Shown: positions 40,727-49,611, counted from the stretch's first letter. The stretch: 64,000 nucleotides of DNA from Streptomyces rugosispiralis (GCF_024505145.1 NZ_JANIAA010000017.1:118224-182223); one strand, 5' to 3'. The notes: generated by a model from the sequence alone, not told the origin. Numbers and translations are program-made.

Positions 40727-41893
40727 ATGAGCAATGATGTGCGACTGGAATCCGAGCTGCCCGCATGGCCGCAGTACGGCGACGAGGAGCGCGAGGCGCT
40801 GATCCGGGCCCTGGAGCAGGGGCAATGGTGGCGCATCGGGGGCGGTGAGGTCGATGCCTTCGAGGCGGAGTTCGCCGCGGCCCACGGCGGCGAACACGCC
40901 CTGGCGGTCACCAACGGGACGCACGCGCTGGAGCTCGCCCTCGAGGTGCTCGGCGTCGGCGCCGGCACCGAGGTGATCGTTCCCGCGTTCACCTTCATCT
41001 CCTCCTCGCAGGCCGCTCAGCGACTGGGCGCGGTGGCCGTTCCGGTGGACGTGGACCCGGACACGTACTGCATCGATCCGTCGGCGGTCGAGGCGGCCAT
41101 CGGCCCGAGGACCCGCGCGATCATGCCGGTGCACATGGCGGGTCAGATGTGCGACATGGACGCGCTGGACAAGCTGTCCGCCGACTCGGGGGTGCCGCTG
41201 ATCCAGGACGCGGCCCACGCCCACGGGGCGCGCTGGCGCGGCAAGAGGGTCGGTGAACTGGGCTCGGTCGCGGCGTTCAGCTTCCAGAACGGCAAGCTGA
41301 TGACCGCCGGTGAGGGCGGCGCGGTGCTCTTCCCCGACGCCGAGATGTACGAGAAGGGCTTCGTCCGGCACAGCTGTGGACGTCCGCGCACCGACCGCGG
41401 CTACTTCCACCGCACCTCGGGCTCCAACTTCCGGCTGAACGAGTTCTCCGCCTCGGTGCTGCGCGCCCAACTCGCCCGTCTGGAGGACCAGATCACCACG
41501 CGTGAGCAGCGCTGGCCGGTGCTGAACCGGCTGCTCGCCGAGATCCCCGGTGTCGTACCGCAGTCGCGCGACGACCGCGGCGACCGCAACCCGCACTACA
41601 TGGCGATGTTCCGGGTGCCGGGCATCACCGAGGAGCGCCGCGCCAAGGTCGTCGACATGCTCGTCGAGCGCGGGGTGCCCGCGTTCGTCGCCTTCCGCGC
41701 GGTCTACCGTACGGCCGCCTTCTGGGAGGTCGCGGCGCCGGATCTGACGGTGGACGAGCTCGCCCGCCGCTGCCCGCACTCCGAGGCGCTCACCAGCGAC
41801 TGCATCTGGCTGCACCACCGGGTGCTGCTGGGCAGCGAGGAGCAGATGCACGAAGTGGCCGCCGTCGTCGCCGATGTGCTCGCGGGCGCATGA
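40727..41893 (+). CDS. rifK: 3-amino-5-hydroxybenzoate (AHBA) synthase
   Basis: A 388-residue PLP-dependent enzyme of the DegT/AHBA synthase family. The signature VAAFSFQNGKLMTAGEGGAVL contains the PLP lysine, with LPAWPQYGDEE and NGTHALELALEVLG near the N-terminus and FRAVYRTAAFWE near the C-terminus. It aromatises aminodehydroshikimate to AHBA and, with the oxidoreductase, can also aminate UDP-3-keto-glucose to UDP-kanosamine. The close match to AHBA synthase rather than general aminotransferases marks an ansamycin or other AHBA pathway. Its stop overlaps the rifL-like start (ATGA). Confidence 0.95.
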   Translation: MSNDVRLESELPAWPQYGDEEREALIRALEQGQWWRIGGGEVDAFEAEFAAAHGGEHALAVTNGTHALELALEVLGVGAGTEVIVPAFTFISSSQAAQRLGAVAVPVDVDPDTYCIDPSAVEAAIGPRTRAIMPVHMAGQMCDMDALDKLSADSGVPLIQDAAHAHGARWRGKRVGELGSVAAFSFQNGKLMTAGEGGAVLFPDAEMYEKGFVRHSCGRPRTDRGYFHRTSGSNFRLNEFSASVLRAQLARLEDQITTREQRWPVLNRLLAEIPGVVPQSRDDRGDRNPHYMAMFRVPGITEERRAKVVDMLVERGVPAFVAFRAVYRTAAFWEVAAPDLTVDELARRCPHSEALTSDCIWLHHRVLLGSEEQMHEVAAVVADVLAGA

Positions 41894-43026
41894 GCGCGCC
41901 GCGTATCGGCGAGACGCCGATCCGGACCGCCGTGGTGGGGCTGGGGTGGGCGGCCCGCTCGATCTGGCTGCCCCGGCTGCTCCGCAACCCCGCCTTCACC
42001 GTGACCGCCGCGGTGGATCCCGACGAGCGCGGCCGTGCGGCCGTGGCGGAGGCCGAGGCGGAAGGCGCGGACCGGTTACCGCTGCTCGCGGCGGTCCATG
42101 ACCTCGATCCCGCCGAGGTGGATCTGGCCGTGGTCGCGGTCCCCAACCATCTGCACTGCGCGGTCGCCAGTGAGCTGCTGGCCAAGGGCATTCCGGTGTT
42201 CCTGGAGAAGCCGGTGTGCCTGACCTCGGAGGAGGCGGAACGGCTGGCCGCCGCGGAGCGCTCCGGTGGCGCGGTGCTGCTGGCCGGCAGCGCGGCGCGC
42301 TACCGCGCCGATGTGCGCGGGCTGTACCGGATCGCCGCCCGGCTGGGCCGGATCCGCCATGTCGAACTCGCCTGGGTGCGGGCGCGCGGCGTACCCGACC
42401 GGGGCGGCTGGTTCACCCAGCGGTCGCTCGCGGGCGGCGGGGCGCTGGTCGACCTGGGCTGGCATCTGTTCGACATCGCGGTTCCGCTGCTGGGCACCGC
42501 CGCGTTCCGGCATGCCATCGGCACCGTGTCCTCCGACTTCATCACCCAGCGGTCCTCGGGGGCCGCGTGGCGTGGCGACGACGGTGGCCCGGCGCTCCCG
42601 GGCGCCACCGAGGGTGCCACCGATGTCGAGGACACCGCGCGCGGGTTCCTCATCACCGACGACGGCCGTTCGGTCGTGCTGCACGCGAGCTGGGCCTCGC
42701 ACGAGGCACTGGACTCCACCCGGGTGACGATCGACGGCAGCGGCGGCAGCGCGACCCTGCGCTGCACCTTCGGATTCAGCCCGAACCGTCTCGAGCGGTC
42801 CACCCTGACCCGCACCGTCGACGGTACGACGCGCCCGGTGGCCGTGCCCACCGAACCGATCGGCACCGAGTACGACCGGCAACTCGACATGCTTCCCGCG
42901 CAGCTGCGCGATCCGGCGGGGCGGGGGCAGGTGATCGAGGAGGTCCGCCGGACCATCGGCGCCATCGAACGGGTCTACACCTCGGCCCGGATCCCCAGGC
43001 AGGTCCGGGAGTCGGCGCCGGTGTGA
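41890..43026 (+). CDS. rifL: Gfo/Idh/MocA oxidoreductase, RifL-like
   Basis: A 378-residue NAD-dependent oxidoreductase. TAVVGLGWAARSIWLPRLL is the nucleotide-binding start, AVPNHLHCAVASELLAKGIP and FLEKPVCLT the family motif with the catalytic lysine. In the rifamycin pathway RifL oxidises UDP-glucose at C3 so that RifK can aminate it. It overlaps AHBA synthase by ATGA. Codon 63 (42076-42078) is TTA, so synthesis should depend on the bldA tRNA and be tied to development. The short DNA repeats behind it separate it from rifM by 183 bp. Confidence 0.92.
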   Translation: MSAPRIGETPIRTAVVGLGWAARSIWLPRLLRNPAFTVTAAVDPDERGRAAVAEAEAEGADRLPLLAAVHDLDPAEVDLAVVAVPNHLHCAVASELLAKGIPVFLEKPVCLTSEEAERLAAAERSGGAVLLAGSAARYRADVRGLYRIAARLGRIRHVELAWVRARGVPDRGGWFTQRSLAGGGALVDLGWHLFDIAVPLLGTAAFRHAIGTVSSDFITQRSSGAAWRGDDGGPALPGATEGATDVEDTARGFLITDDGRSVVLHASWASHEALDSTRVTIDGSGGSATLRCTFGFSPNRLERSTLTRTVDGTTRPVAVPTEPIGTEYDRQLDMLPAQLRDPAGRGQVIEEVRRTIGAIERVYTSARIPRQVRESAPV

Positions 43027-43083
43027 ACCGTCGCCGACGGCCTGTCACCTCACCGCCTCCTCGGCTTCACCCTCGTCATTTCC

Positions 43084-43149
43084 TTCCACGGACCGCCTTC
43101 CGGTCCGCGCTCCACGGACCGCCTTCCCGGTCCGCGCTCCACGGACCGC
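43084..43149. repeat. 27-bp tandem repeat (2.4 copies) between rifL and rifM homologues
   Basis: Two copies of a 27-bp unit beginning TCCACGGACCGC plus a 12-bp partial third copy. Each full unit contains GGACCG paired with CGGTCC, so the RNA can fold into successive small hairpins. This may slow transcription or stabilise the upstream message. Confidence 0.75.
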
Positions 43150-43209
43150 ATCCGAGACCCGGACCGGCGGTCCGCCGTACCGGCCGTGCCCGCACTACGG
43201 GAGTGCTCA

Positions 43210-43893
43210 ATGACCAGCCATCCGATCAGTCACGACGGCCCGCTCTCCGGCGCGGGTATCGCCCCGGTCACCTCGGTGGTCTTCGACCTCGACGGTGTCC
43301 TCGTCAACAGCTTCGCGGTGATGCGCGAGGCATTCACCCTCGCCTACGCCGAGGTCGTCGGCGACGGTGAGCCGCCCTTCGAGGAGTACAACCGCCATCT
43401 GGGCCGCTACTTCCCCGACATCATGCGGATCATGGGTCTGCCACTGGAGATGGAGGGCCCGTTCGTCCGCGAGAGCTACCGGCTCGCCCACCTGGTGGAG
43501 ATGTTCGACGGTGTGCCCGAGCTGCTGTCGGAGCTGCGCCATCGCGGGCTGCGGCTCGCCGTGGCCACCGGGAAGAGCGGCCCGCGGGCGCGCTCGCTGC
43601 TCAACACCCTGGGCATCGATGGGCAGTTCGAGGTGATCCTCGGCTCCGACGAGGTGGCCCGGCCCAAGCCCGCGCCGGATATCGTGCTGAAGGCGATGGA
43701 CATCATGGGCGCGGACCCCGACCGGACCGTGATGGTCGGGGACGCGGTGACCGACCTGGCCAGCGCCCGGGGGGCCGGGATCACCGCCGTGGCCGCGATG
43801 TGGGGCGAGACCGACGAGAAGACCCTGCTCGCGGCCGAGCCCGATGTGATCCTGCACAAGCCGTCCGAACTGCTGTCGCTGACGGTTCCGTAG
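43210..43893 (+). CDS. rifM: HAD-superfamily phosphatase, RifM-like
   Basis: A 227-residue HAD hydrolase: VVFDLDGVLVNSFAVM (nucleophile Asp and DxD), LAVATGKSGPRARSLL, RPKPAPDIVLKAMDI and MVGDAVTDLASARGAG are the four HAD motifs, with a helical cap of the phosphoglycolate-phosphatase type. RifM homologues are needed to release kanosamine from its nucleotide-linked form during AHBA synthesis. The ATG at 43210 follows GGGAG. It is the last gene of the plus-strand AHBA unit and ends before a very strong terminator. Confidence 0.92.
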   Translation: MTSHPISHDGPLSGAGIAPVTSVVFDLDGVLVNSFAVMREAFTLAYAEVVGDGEPPFEEYNRHLGRYFPDIMRIMGLPLEMEGPFVRESYRLAHLVEMFDGVPELLSELRHRGLRLAVATGKSGPRARSLLNTLGIDGQFEVILGSDEVARPKPAPDIVLKAMDIMGADPDRTVMVGDAVTDLASARGAGITAVAAMWGETDEKTLLAAEPDVILHKPSELLSLTVP

Positions 43894-44029
43894 GTCCGGC
43901 CGTCCGACCGACCGGTGTCTCCGCCCGGGTCCATCGCCCAGACGAGGTCGAAGACCCCGCGCGTCTTGTAAGGCCCGCGTTCTGTCGGACTCGCGTTCCG
44001 TACGCCACCAGCCGGGCAGACGGTGACGT

Positions 44030-44083
44030 ACGCGGGGCGCGGCGGGCAGCCGCTGATGGCCTGCTGCCCGCCGCGCCCCGCGT
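44030..44083. terminator. 20-bp perfect stem-loop ending the AHBA unit
   Basis: Arms at 44030-44049 and 44064-44083 pair over all 20 bases (core GGGGCGCGGCGGGC) with a 14-nt loop. It lies between the convergent rifM-like and sigma-factor genes and should stop transcription both ways. Confidence 0.85.
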
Positions 44084-44095
44084 CATCGCCTGGGC

Positions 44096-44749
44096 TCAGC
44101 CCGCCAACCGCACCGGTTCCGCGGCCTTTTCCGCCGCGGCCAGCAGTGCGCTGATGTCCTCGCGGGCGCGGGCCACACGGGAACGTACGGTGCCGATGGG
44201 GCAGCCGGTGGCGGTGGCGGCGTCCGCGTACGGCAGGCCGAGCACCTTGGTGAGGAGGAACATCTCACGGCGCGCCGGGGCGAGCGCCGCCAGCAGATCC
44301 ATCAGCGCCACCCCCTCGTCGAACCCGGGGAGCCCGACGGGCTGCGCCCGTTCGGCCACTTCCTGCCAGTCGTCGGCGTCCAGGGTGCGGGGGCGGGCGG
44401 CGGCCATGCGGTAGCGGTCGACGACCACCCGGCGGGCGATCGACAGCAGCCACGTCCGGGCCGATGAGCGGCCCGCGAAGCGCGACAGCCCGGTCAGCGC
44501 CCGCAGATACGTTTCCTGGGCGAGGTCCTCACAGCCGTGGGGGTCGGCGCTGAGATGGAGTACGAAGCGGCGCACATCGCGGTAGGTGGCGCGGATGAAG
44601 TGGTCGACCGCGTCGCGGTCGCCGTCACGGGCGGCCAGCGCCCATTCGGTGACCTGGTGGTCGTTCGCCGCGGTGGCGAGGCCGTACCCGTGCACGGCAG
44701 CGGACTGCACGGCGCTTCTTGGTGCGGCGGACAGCATGGGGGAAGGCAT
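44096..44749 (-). CDS. ECF-type RNA polymerase sigma factor
   Basis: A 217-residue sigma-70 factor of the extracytoplasmic-function type. Region 2 is HFIRATYRDVRRFVLHLSA, CEDLAQETYLRAL and SARTWLLSIARRVVVDRYR; region 4 is LAPARREMFLLTKVLGLPYADA with TGCPIGTVRSRVARARE. The ATG at 44749 is preceded by GAAGGACG. There is no anti-sigma gene of the usual zinc (H-x3-C-x2-C) type beside it. The Met/His-rich membrane protein and PepSY protein upstream may be part of its regulon or control it. A GGAAC-type promoter precedes the PepSY gene. Confidence 0.92.
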   Translation of the reverse strand: MPSPMLSAAPRSAVQSAAVHGYGLATAANDHQVTEWALAARDGDRDAVDHFIRATYRDVRRFVLHLSADPHGCEDLAQETYLRALTGLSRFAGRSSARTWLLSIARRVVVDRYRMAAARPRTLDADDWQEVAERAQPVGLPGFDEGVALMDLLAALAPARREMFLLTKVLGLPYADAATATGCPIGTVRSRVARAREDISALLAAAEKAAEPVRLAG

Positions 44750-44969
44750 CGTCAAACGTCCTTCGGGAAGGCGGTGAACGGCACACCGGCAGGCGCCACC
44801 GGCCGCGCGAGGGCGCGGCGGGGCGGCGCGGAGGCCGGCGGTGCCGACGGATGGGGCCGACGCCGGGCGGGCGCCGGTACTCCGCCCGTCACCGGCGCTC
44901 ACCCCGGATCGAGGTGGGACCTCGGATCGGGGCGGGACCCCGAACCAGGGCAGGGGAAGGACGGGCGGT

Positions 44970-45716
44970 TCAGCAGGCGGCGAACCGCGCCGGTGGCCCT
45001 CTGCGGAGGATGACGTGCCGTAGCAGAACTCCGCGCAACCGGCGGGCGACGGCCGGTGCGGACGGCCACGCGGGCAGCGGAGTGGCGCCCGCGCCCAGGA
45101 CGCGCAGGGCGAGCACGAGCGGGACGAACAGCAGGGCCGCGAGCGCGCGGCCGAGCCGGAAGACGGCCCGCTCACCGCGCCACAGCCACAACCCGCAGAT
45201 CAGCGCGGCGAGAAGGTGGGCCGTGGCCATGCCCGGCCCACCCGGACCCGCCCAGGGCCACGGCAGCTGGCCCATGGACGGCGTGGTGGCGGACATCGCG
45301 TCCGCGCCGTGGTGCATATGGCCCATGGCGCCGCCCATCGGGGCTCCGCCCATGTCCCGCATCCCCGGCATCCCGTCGCCCGTGGCGCTTCCCACCACGG
45401 GGGCGCCTGTCGCCTCCGCGAACCGGAACACCATGTGCAGGCCGAGCTGCGCGACCACCGTCGAACCGGTCACGACCAGCGCTCCGCGCTCGCGCCCTGC
45501 GACCCACCACGCGGCGGCCGTCGTCCCGGCGAACGCGGCGGCCACGGCCCACACCGGAAGGGTGTCGCCGGACATCAGCGTGTGTCCAAGCGCCGTCACC
45601 ACGACGCACACCGCCGCGAACACGGCGGCTCGTGCGAGGCGGAAGGGTGGCCCGGCGGACATGGCAGCCATGGTGCCAGCCGTCGCTGGTGTGCGTGACG
45701 GTGGCTCAATCTTCAT
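44970..45716 (-). CDS. Met/His-rich DUF5134-like membrane protein
   Basis: A 248-residue polytopic protein with about five transmembrane helices: AVFAAVCVVVTALGHTLM, WAVAAAFAGTTAAAWWVAG, ALVVTGSTVVAQLGLHMVF, MATAHLLAALICGLWLW and LALLFVPLVLALRVLG-like segments. An external loop near residues 120-150 is very rich in Met and His (GMPGMRDMGGAPMGGAMGHM then HHGADAM), which suggests Cu(I) or Cu(II) binding. The pattern fits DUF5134; that assignment is moderate. It lies 220 bp upstream of the sigma gene on the same strand and diverges from the PepSY gene, whose protein has a similar loop. Confidence 0.75.
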   Translation of the reverse strand: MKIEPPSRTPATAGTMAAMSAGPPFRLARAAVFAAVCVVVTALGHTLMSGDTLPVWAVAAAFAGTTAAAWWVAGRERGALVVTGSTVVAQLGLHMVFRFAEATGAPVVGSATGDGMPGMRDMGGAPMGGAMGHMHHGADAMSATTPSMGQLPWPWAGPGGPGMATAHLLAALICGLWLWRGERAVFRLGRALAALLFVPLVLALRVLGAGATPLPAWPSAPAVARRLRGVLLRHVILRRGPPARFAAC

Positions 45717-45788
45717 CACGCGGATGACAAGCGTGGCCCGTGAATCGCCCCCACCCGAACCATGTGAGCCAGGTCACAAAAACTGCCC

Positions 45789-45818
45789 GGAACTCATCCG
45801 CGGGTTCAACCGACGACT
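45789..45818 (+). promoter_or_regulatory. candidate ECF-sigma promoter upstream of the PepSY gene
   Basis: GGAACT at 45789 and CGACGAC at 45811 are separated by about 17 bp, the -35/-10 pattern of ECF promoters. An ECF sigma gene lies 1 kb away, so direct control is plausible. Confidence 0.45.
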
Positions 45819-45879
45819 CAATCGGCGCGGCCAGCAATGCGTCCGCCTCCCGCCGTTGCCCCCGACCCAGGAGTCGTCC

Positions 45880-47448
45880 ATGTCCGCTGAACCCCTCGCC
45901 CCGGCCACGGGCGACTCCCCGGACGATGCCACCGGCAAGGAGCCGCACTCCCCCGCCGGACCCACCGGACCCACCGGACCCACCGGACCCGGCGGGTCCG
46001 GGCCGGGTGACTCCGGGCGGCGCGGGGCCGGGTCCGGTGGGTCCGCATGGGCCGCCCTCCGGCCGCTGGTGCTGCGGCTGCACTTCTACGCAGGCGTACT
46101 GGTCGCGCCGTTCCTGCTGGTCGCGGCCGTGACCGGTCTGCTGTACGCCGGATCGTTCCAGGCCGAGAAGCTGGTCTACGCGCATGAGCTGCGCGTCCCG
46201 GTGGGCGACCGCGAACTGCCCATCTCCCAGCAGGTGGCGGCCGCGCGCAAGGCCCACCCGGAGGGCGAGATCAGCGCCGTACGCCCCTCCCCCGAGGAGG
46301 GCGCCACCACCCGGGTGCTGCTCTCCGGCGTCAAGGGCGTCAGCTCCGACCACACACTGGCGGTCTTCGTCGACCCGTACAGCGGGAAGGTGCGCGGCGC
46401 GCTGGAGCAGTACGGCTCCACCGGAGCCCTTCCGCTGCGCACCTGGATCGATGAATTCCACCGCGATCTGCACCTCGGGCAGACCGGCCGCCTCTACAGC
46501 GAACTCGCGGCCAGCTGGCTGTGGGTCATCGCGCTCGGCGGTGTGGTGCTCTGGTTCAGCCGCCGCCGTAAGCGGCGCACGCTGCGGGCCGTCGCTCTGC
46601 CCGACCGCGCCGCCACCGGCCGGAAGCGCACCATGTCCTTCCATGGCGCGGTCGGGCTGTGGGTGGCGTTGGGGCTGCTGTTCCTGTCCGCCACCGGTCT
46701 GACCTGGTCCACCTACGCGGGGGCCAATGTGGAGGACCTGCGCACCGCCATCGGCCAGACTACCCCGACCGTCTCGGCCACCGTCGGCGGCGGCGAACAC
46801 GCCGGACACCATATGGGCTCCGGCTCCATGCCCGGGATGGACATGGGCGGTACGGGCGAGAAGGCCGGGCACACCGCCGATGTGGGTCTGGACACCGTCC
46901 TGAAGGCCGCCCGCGCCAAGGACCTGGACAACCCCGTCGAGATCGTCCCGCCCGCCGAGCCGGGCAGTGCCTATGTCGTCAGCCAGATCCAGCGCAGCTG
47001 GCCCGAGAAGCAGGACTCGGTGGCCATCGACCCGGCCACGGGTGAGGTGACCGACGTCCAGCGGTTCGCCGACTATCCGGTGCTCGCCAAGCTCAGCCGC
47101 TGGGGCATCGACCTCCACACCGGAAACCTCTTCGGGCTCGTCAACCAGATCGCCCTGGCCGCTCTCGCGCTCTCACTGATCCTCCTGATCGTCTGGGGCT
47201 ACCGCATGTGGTGGCAGCGTGGCCGCGCCTCCGCGTTCGGCCGCCCGATCCCGCGCGGCGCGTGGCGACGGGTGCCGGTGTACGTCCTCCTCCCTCTGGC
47301 CGCGGCCATCGCCGTGATCGGCTACTACCTGCCCCTTCTCGGCATCCCGCTCGCCGCCTTCCTGGCCGTCGACATCGTCATGGGCGGGGTCGCGCATCGG
47401 CGCGGCACCACGTCCGCCGCCCAGGCGGCGGAGGCCCGACGGGGCTGA
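45880..47448 (+). CDS. PepSY-associated membrane protein with Met/His-rich loop
   Basis: A 522-residue protein of the PepSY_TM group. After a Pro/Gly-rich cytoplasmic start with GPT repeats come HFYAGVLVAPFLLVAAVTGLL (TM1 near 70), an outer PepSY part (ISQQVAAARKAHPEGEISAV), and later helices near 215, 255, 395 and 440. Between them lies EHAGHHMGSGSMPGMDMGG (near 310-330), a Met/His-rich metal loop. PepSY_TM proteins are linked to iron or copper uptake and flavin- or haem-type ferric reduction. The ATG at 45880 follows CAGGAG. With the divergent membrane protein it points to copper or haem handling. Confidence 0.85.
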   Translation: MSAEPLAPATGDSPDDATGKEPHSPAGPTGPTGPTGPGGSGPGDSGRRGAGSGGSAWAALRPLVLRLHFYAGVLVAPFLLVAAVTGLLYAGSFQAEKLVYAHELRVPVGDRELPISQQVAAARKAHPEGEISAVRPSPEEGATTRVLLSGVKGVSSDHTLAVFVDPYSGKVRGALEQYGSTGALPLRTWIDEFHRDLHLGQTGRLYSELAASWLWVIALGGVVLWFSRRRKRRTLRAVALPDRAATGRKRTMSFHGAVGLWVALGLLFLSATGLTWSTYAGANVEDLRTAIGQTTPTVSATVGGGEHAGHHMGSGSMPGMDMGGTGEKAGHTADVGLDTVLKAARAKDLDNPVEIVPPAEPGSAYVVSQIQRSWPEKQDSVAIDPATGEVTDVQRFADYPVLAKLSRWGIDLHTGNLFGLVNQIALAALALSLILLIVWGYRMWWQRGRASAFGRPIPRGAWRRVPVYVLLPLAAAIAVIGYYLPLLGIPLAAFLAVDIVMGGVAHRRGTTSAAQAAEARRG

Positions 47449-47552
47449 GCCCGCAGGTCCGAGCCACCGATTGCCATCTGTTTGCCATAGCGGCAATCCG
47501 GTTTGCCTCATCTCGGGGCGGGCTCGCAAGGTGGGCCATGGAGGTGGTCGAG

Positions 47553-48584
47553 GTGACCGATGAGCTGAAGAACGCCTACGACGTGGTGGTGATCGGCGGT
47601 GGCGCCGCGGGTCTGAGCGGGGCGCTGATGCTGGCCCGGGCGCGGCGCTCGGTGGTGGTGATCGACGCGGGCGCCCCGCGCAACGCCCCGGCCCCGGGGG
47701 TGCACGGACTGCTGGCCCGGGACGGGATCCCCCCGGCCGAGCTGGTGGAGCGGGGCCGGGCCGAGGTCCGCGGCTACGGCGGTCAGGTGGTGTCCGGCGA
47801 GGTGGCCACCGTGGCCCGGGAGGACACCGGGTTCCAGGTGACCCTGACCGACGGCCGGAGCGTCCGCGCGCTCCGGCTGCTGCTGGCCACCGGGCTGGTC
47901 GACGAGTTGCCGGACGTCCCCGGGCTGCGGTCGCGGTGGGGCCGGGATGTGGTGCACTGTCCGTACTGCCACGGCTGGGAGATCCGCGACCAGGCCATCG
48001 GCGTGCTGGGGAGCGGGCCGATGTCGGTGCACCAGACATCGCTCTTCCGGCAGTGGAGCGACGACGTCACCTTCTTCCCCCACACCTTGCCGGTGCCGAC
48101 CGGCGAGGAGGCGGAGCAGCTGGCCGCCCGTGGCATCCGCGTAGTGGCCGGCGAGGTGGCGTCCCTGGAGATCGTCGAGGACCGTCTCGTCGGTGTGCGC
48201 ATGCGCGATGGCACCGTGGTCAAGCGCGAGGCACTGGCCGTCGCGCCCCGGATGGTGGCGCGCACCGGCTTCCTGGCGGCGCTCGGGCTGCGGCCGGTGG
48301 AACATCCGAGTGGCGCCGGTGAACACATCCCGGCCGACGCGATCGGCCGCACCGATGTGCCCGGAGTGTGGGTCGCGGGCAATGTCACCGATCTGTCCGC
48401 CCAGGTGGGTGCCGCCGCGGCGGCGGGCGCGACCGCGGCCGCCCATATCAACGCGGATCTGATCGCCGAGGAGACCCGTCAGGCGGTCGCCGCGACCCGG
48501 GCCCGCGATGAGGTCGCGTTCTCCGCGGAGGTGGAATCGCGGGTCTGCGAAGCGGTGTTGGGCGACCGCCGCCACGGCCTGTGA
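47553..48584 (+). CDS. thioredoxin-reductase-like FAD/NAD(P) oxidoreductase
   Basis: A 343-residue flavoprotein. VVVIGGGAAGLSGALMLARA is the FAD-binding start, DVVHCPYCHGWEIRDQ carries the redox C-x2-C, IGVLGSGPMS the nucleotide site, and VPGVWVAGNVTDLSAQVG the C-terminal FAD motif. It is of the stand-alone type found with sigma or MarR genes, not a housekeeping TrxB, and its disulphide substrate is unknown. GGAGGTGG five bases before the GTG at 47553 decides the start; the ATG at 47538 is the alternative. It follows the PepSY gene on the same strand by 104 bp. Confidence 0.88.
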   Translation: MTDELKNAYDVVVIGGGAAGLSGALMLARARRSVVVIDAGAPRNAPAPGVHGLLARDGIPPAELVERGRAEVRGYGGQVVSGEVATVAREDTGFQVTLTDGRSVRALRLLLATGLVDELPDVPGLRSRWGRDVVHCPYCHGWEIRDQAIGVLGSGPMSVHQTSLFRQWSDDVTFFPHTLPVPTGEEAEQLAARGIRVVAGEVASLEIVEDRLVGVRMRDGTVVKREALAVAPRMVARTGFLAALGLRPVEHPSGAGEHIPADAIGRTDVPGVWVAGNVTDLSAQVGAAAAAGATAAAHINADLIAEETRQAVAATRARDEVAFSAEVESRVCEAVLGDRRHGL

Positions 48585-48633
48585 CGTACGGTGTGCGGCC
48601 CTGCGCGGACCCGGACCGGCTCCCGCCCCCCGC

Positions 48634-48665
48634 GGGCCGGGATCTCCGGCGGGCGATCCCGGCCC
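48634..48665. terminator. bidirectional terminator between flavoprotein and protease genes
   Basis: GGGCCGGGATC and GATCCCGGCCC form an 11-bp perfect stem with a 10-nt loop in the 121-bp gap between convergent stop codons. Confidence 0.8.
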
Positions 48666-48705
48666 GGCGACGCGTCACGGAGCCACGACAGCCGATCGGA
48701 CCGGG

Positions 48706-49611
48706 TCAGTAGACGGTGAGGCCGTAGGCGCTCAGCACCTCCTGGATCGGCTGGTAGTAGGTGGTGCCCCCGGAGGTGCAGTCCCCGGAGCCGCCCGAGA
48801 GAATGCCGATGATCTTGTCGCCCGCGTAGAGCGGACCACCGCTGTCGCCCGGCTCGGCGCAGATATTGGTCTGGATGAGGCCGTAGACGATGTCACCGCC
48901 GCCGTAGTTGATGGTCGCGTTGAGCGCGGTGACCACTCCGCACCGGACACCGGTCGTGGCACCCCGGCGGCAGACCTGCTGGCCGACGTGGGCGGTGGCG
49001 GTCCCGGTGATGTCGACGGTGCCCACGGTCCCGGGGTGCGGAACGGCCGTGTTGGTGTACTGGACGACGCCGTAGTCATTGCCCGGGAAGCTGGTGCCGG
49101 TCGTCGGGCCGACCGGGGTGTTCGTACCGGAGCCGGTGTACCAGGTGGCATTGCCGTCGGTGCAGTGGCCGGCGGTGACGAAGTAATACGTGGCGCCGCT
49201 CTGCACATTGACCCCCGCTGAGCAGCGCACGCCCGTGGCGGAGTAGATCCCGTCGCCACCGGAGAGGAGGGTCCGCAGCGGGCCGTCGAGCCGCTCGACG
49301 GTGACGGCGCCACCGAAGCGCTCGGCGGTGCGGTCGAGCCTGGCCAGGTCGGCGCCCCGGACCGTGGAGCCGACCAGGACACGCAGCGTTCCGGTGCGCT
49401 CGTCCGCGGTCCAGGCGGTGCCGGGGACATCCAGGGACTCCACGGCCGAGGCGGCACCGGACACGGCGGCACCGGATACGGCGGCACCGGACACGGACGG
49501 CGCGGCCGCGCTCGTGCCGACCGTCGCGAGGGCCGCCGTGACGAACAGACCGGACACCGCGGCGATCAACCGGAACCGACCACGTCTTCTGGTGCGGCGT
49601 GCTGTTCTCAC
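48706..49611 (-). CDS. secreted streptogrisin-like serine protease (S1 family)
   Basis: A 301-residue secreted chymotrypsin-fold protease. A basic leader (VRTARRTRRRGRFRLIAAV) and a hydrophobic core ending TSAAAPS form the signal peptide. Residues 40-115 are a short propeptide. The mature enzyme shows YYFVTAGHCTDGN (His), PGNDYGVVQY (Asp) and AEPGDSGGPLYAG (Ser), with six cysteines in streptogrisin-like positions. The GTG at 49611 follows AAGGAGG. It diverges from the SpoIIE gene across palindromic TTGATC sites. It is an ordinary exoenzyme, probably induced in development. Confidence 0.93.
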   Translation of the reverse strand: MRTARRTRRRGRFRLIAAVSGLFVTAALATVGTSAAAPSVSGAAVSGAAVSGAASAVESLDVPGTAWTADERTGTLRVLVGSTVRGADLARLDRTAERFGGAVTVERLDGPLRTLLSGGDGIYSATGVRCSAGVNVQSGATYYFVTAGHCTDGNATWYTGSGTNTPVGPTTGTSFPGNDYGVVQYTNTAVPHPGTVGTVDITGTATAHVGQQVCRRGATTGVRCGVVTALNATINYGGGDIVYGLIQTNICAEPGDSGGPLYAGDKIIGILSGGSGDCTSGGTTYYQPIQEVLSAYGLTVY

